A stretch of 6,480 nt of DNA from Deltaproteobacteria bacterium (GTDB lineage: Bacteria; Desulfobacterota; GWC2-55-46; DRQE01): positions 1 to 6,480 of the forward strand of contig DRQE01000185.1 in the NCBI GenBank assembly GCA_011371515.1. Direction: 5' to 3'. Within the stretch, counting starts at the first letter, position 1. Each line of letters begins with the position of its first letter. The position numbers were made by a program, and so were the translations under genes. The notes beneath the pieces are model-generated. The model did not search any database and had not been told where the DNA came from. It saw nothing but the letters and a program-made list of their open reading frames with translations. Positions 5,040-6,480 of this stretch are shown here, piece by piece.

Positions 5040-6448
5040 CAGAAGAGTCTGATGTAAAGATATGCCACTGCAAGCCCCAGATACGCCACGAAGGCAACAA
5101 GCATGAGTGCAAGCAGCCCCTTACTTGGTGTTGCCCAGCAGGGCAGATACCTTGGCAGATACCAATGGTTCAGCACTATAAGGGCACCTGTGAATATGAC
5201 TGTCCCTGCAAACCCTATGACAGCACTCAGAAGTATCAGTGGGCCAGGGGCTGTGAAGACCATTGTAACAGATGTTATAAGGGTCAGGGCAAATAAAAAT
5301 ATGTAATACAGGGTTCTCACATCGTAGCGCTTGAGCCGTGGGAAAAGGGTGTGCACGATGTCTGCCTGCATGCGGCTTACACCATCCACGGTGGCAAGCC
5401 ATGTATCGGAAAGGAATGCGGCAGCAACAACAAGGAAGACCACTGTGCCGAGCCATCCCCAGCTTATCTCGAAGAAACGGCTCTGCACCACCGCTATCTG
5501 GTAGCCCTCTGGCACAAGCCCCTGTGGATGAAGCAGTGCATAGGCAAGAAGACAGGTCATAAGGGTGGTAACGATGTTACCCACAATGCCTGTGCCACTA
5601 TCTACAAGAAGGTATCTACGCCACAGGCTGAAGTGTCTTCTGTTCTGTTCGCCATCTTCTGGCACGAATCCTGTATCGGGGATGACCTCTGGTCTGCCCG
5701 TTATGGGACCCGTGATTCTTCCCACATGCTGTGCCATGCCCATACCCTTGTCCCTTATCCAGTAGGAGTAAAGAAGCGTCCAGAACCCGCCGAGCCCTGC
5801 AAAGGTTATGGCTGTAAGTAGCTTTGTTGCATCGGCTCTATTCCAGTTCTCGGGCAATGTGAGTGTGGGTGTGAAAAGCCCCTTTAAAAACTCTGGTAGT
5901 GCCGTGAGGACCTCCTGAGTTGCACATGCCCACAGAAGCCCTGTAACCGTAACAACTGCAACTGCCTTCATGAACCTTTCAATGAGTGTATAGACCACTC
6001 TGCTAAGCACTATGGCAGTAAAGAAGACCCCTATGGAAAGATATGCCCAGAAAAGGGTCTGCCCTCTTCGGGACCACCCGTGGGGAAGGTCTGTAAGCTC
6101 TGCCATGGCTGTGCCTCCTGCGGTGGCAAAGGCACCAAACCAGAGGAAAGATAGGGTCATGAGCACCCACAGGAATATGCCAAAGTATCTGTTAAGCCTT
6201 ATGAAGCCCTGAAATACGCTCTCGCCCGTTGCAAGGGTGTAGTAGCCTATGGAATATGTAAGAGGATACTGAAGAAGGCAGGCAGGTATGAGAAGGAAGA
6301 CGAACGTAAGCCCGTATCTTGCCACCATGTAGGGCCACCAGATGAGCTCTCCACTGCCCTGTGCGAGTGCCATCCATACGATACCTGGGCCAACCACTGC
6401 AATCAGTCCTGCAGGCGGTGGCACGGGTTTTCGTCTGTATCCTTCCAT
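5039..6448 (-). CDS. Divergent Nramp-family transporter lacking the DPGN and MPH metal motifs
   Basis: This 469-residue inner-membrane protein has about 11 hydrophobic segments (roughly 13-30, 36-60, 88-110, 130-155, 160-178, 212-232, 275-310, 335-357, 385-405, 408-430, 440-465), the Nramp (SLC11, LeuT-fold) pattern. The first helix, GPGIVWMALAQGSGEL, aligns without gaps to the Nramp TM1, but the metal-binding DPGN reads GSGE. In TM6 the MPHN position reads FWTL (AGLGGFWTLLYSYW). Both motifs normally bind Mn/Fe, so metal transport in the usual way is unlikely and another substrate is possible. A polar loop of about 40 residues follows TM6 (RITGPITGRPEVIPD...). The start is fixed by an in-frame TAA four codons upstream of ATG 6448. 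Its ribosome binding site is weak, because AAGGAGG (6474-6468) lies 19 nt away. It is the first gene in the window of a unit with the anchored hydratase-like gene. Confidence 0.85.
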   Translation of the reverse strand: MEGYRRKPVPPPAGLIAVVGPGIVWMALAQGSGELIWWPYMVARYGLTFVFLLIPACLLQYPLTYSIGYYTLATGESVFQGFIRLNRYFGIFLWVLMTLSFLWFGAFATAGGTAMAELTDLPHGWSRRGQTLFWAYLSIGVFFTAIVLSRVVYTLIERFMKAVAVVTVTGLLWACATQEVLTALPEFLKGLFTPTLTLPENWNRADATKLLTAITFAGLGGFWTLLYSYWIRDKGMGMAQHVGRITGPITGRPEVIPDTGFVPEDGEQNRRHFSLWRRYLLVDSGTGIVGNIVTTLMTCLLAYALLHPQGLVPEGYQIAVVQSRFFEISWGWLGTVVFLVVAAAFLSDTWLATVDGVSRMQADIVHTLFPRLKRYDVRTLYYIFLFALTLITSVTMVFTAPGPLILLSAVIGFAGTVIFTGALIVLNHWYLPRYLPCWATPSKGLLALMLVAFVAYLGLAVAYLYIRLF

Positions 6449-6480
6449 GGTGGTTCTTTATCTTCAGCCTCCTTCCTTGA

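Noticed and set aside
5351..5821. Open frame of 156 codons on the plus strand
   Set aside because: It is antisense to the transporter gene, whose membrane-helix pattern is continuous across it.
6449..6480. End of an upstream minus-strand gene or a start upstream of ATG 6448
   Set aside because: TGA (6466-6464) and TAA (6460-6458) lie in the transporter's frame, which excludes an earlier start. The 14 bases before the TGA are too few to support calling another gene.

Overview
The window holds seven complete protein genes plus the probable tail of an eighth at the left edge. There are no RNA genes, insertion sequences or CRISPR arrays. Codon use is uniform (frequent AGG/AGA, ATA and CTC), G+C is roughly balanced, and the genes are tightly packed with strong Shine-Dalgarno sites and several GTG/TTG starts. 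Together with a SPASM radical SAM enzyme of the heme/cofactor-maturation type, a two-zinc GalT-like enzyme and a DUF362 protein, this suggests the chromosome of an anaerobic, possibly thermophilic bacterium of a Nitrospirota- or Thermodesulfobacteriota-like lineage. That taxonomic placement is an inference and is weak.

Layout. 1-93: possible C-terminal end of a plus-strand gene. 123-461 (+): small single-domain cupin, closed by a strong intrinsic terminator (511-558). 564-3210 (-): a tight three-gene operon, transcribed as radical SAM/SPASM protein, then GalT-like nucleotidyltransferase, then Nudix hydrolase, with gaps of 3-7 nt. 3211-3321: divergent promoter region. 3322-4125 (+): DUF362 protein. 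4122-6448 (-): a two-gene unit of a divergent Nramp-type transporter followed by a membrane-anchored 2-keto-4-pentenoate hydratase-like (FAH superfamily) protein. The last gene and the DUF362 gene overlap tail to tail by 4 bp.

How the genes may work together. GalT-like plus Nudix fits nucleotide-sugar turnover: transfer or phosphorolysis of NDP-sugars, and clearance of ADP-ribose-type nucleotides. Their link to the radical SAM enzyme is positional only. That enzyme carries a C-terminal segment resembling the PCP_red domain of protochlorophyllide reductase BchB, which hints at a tetrapyrrole-like or other cofactor substrate. The transporter has lost both hallmark Nramp metal-binding motifs (DPGN reads GSGE, MPH reads FWT), so its substrate may not be a divalent metal. 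Its partner is an enzyme family normally found soluble in aromatic degradation, here tethered to the membrane with no meta-cleavage genes nearby. The transporter/anchored-hydratase pair and the radical SAM-PCP_red operon are the two parts most likely to be undescribed.
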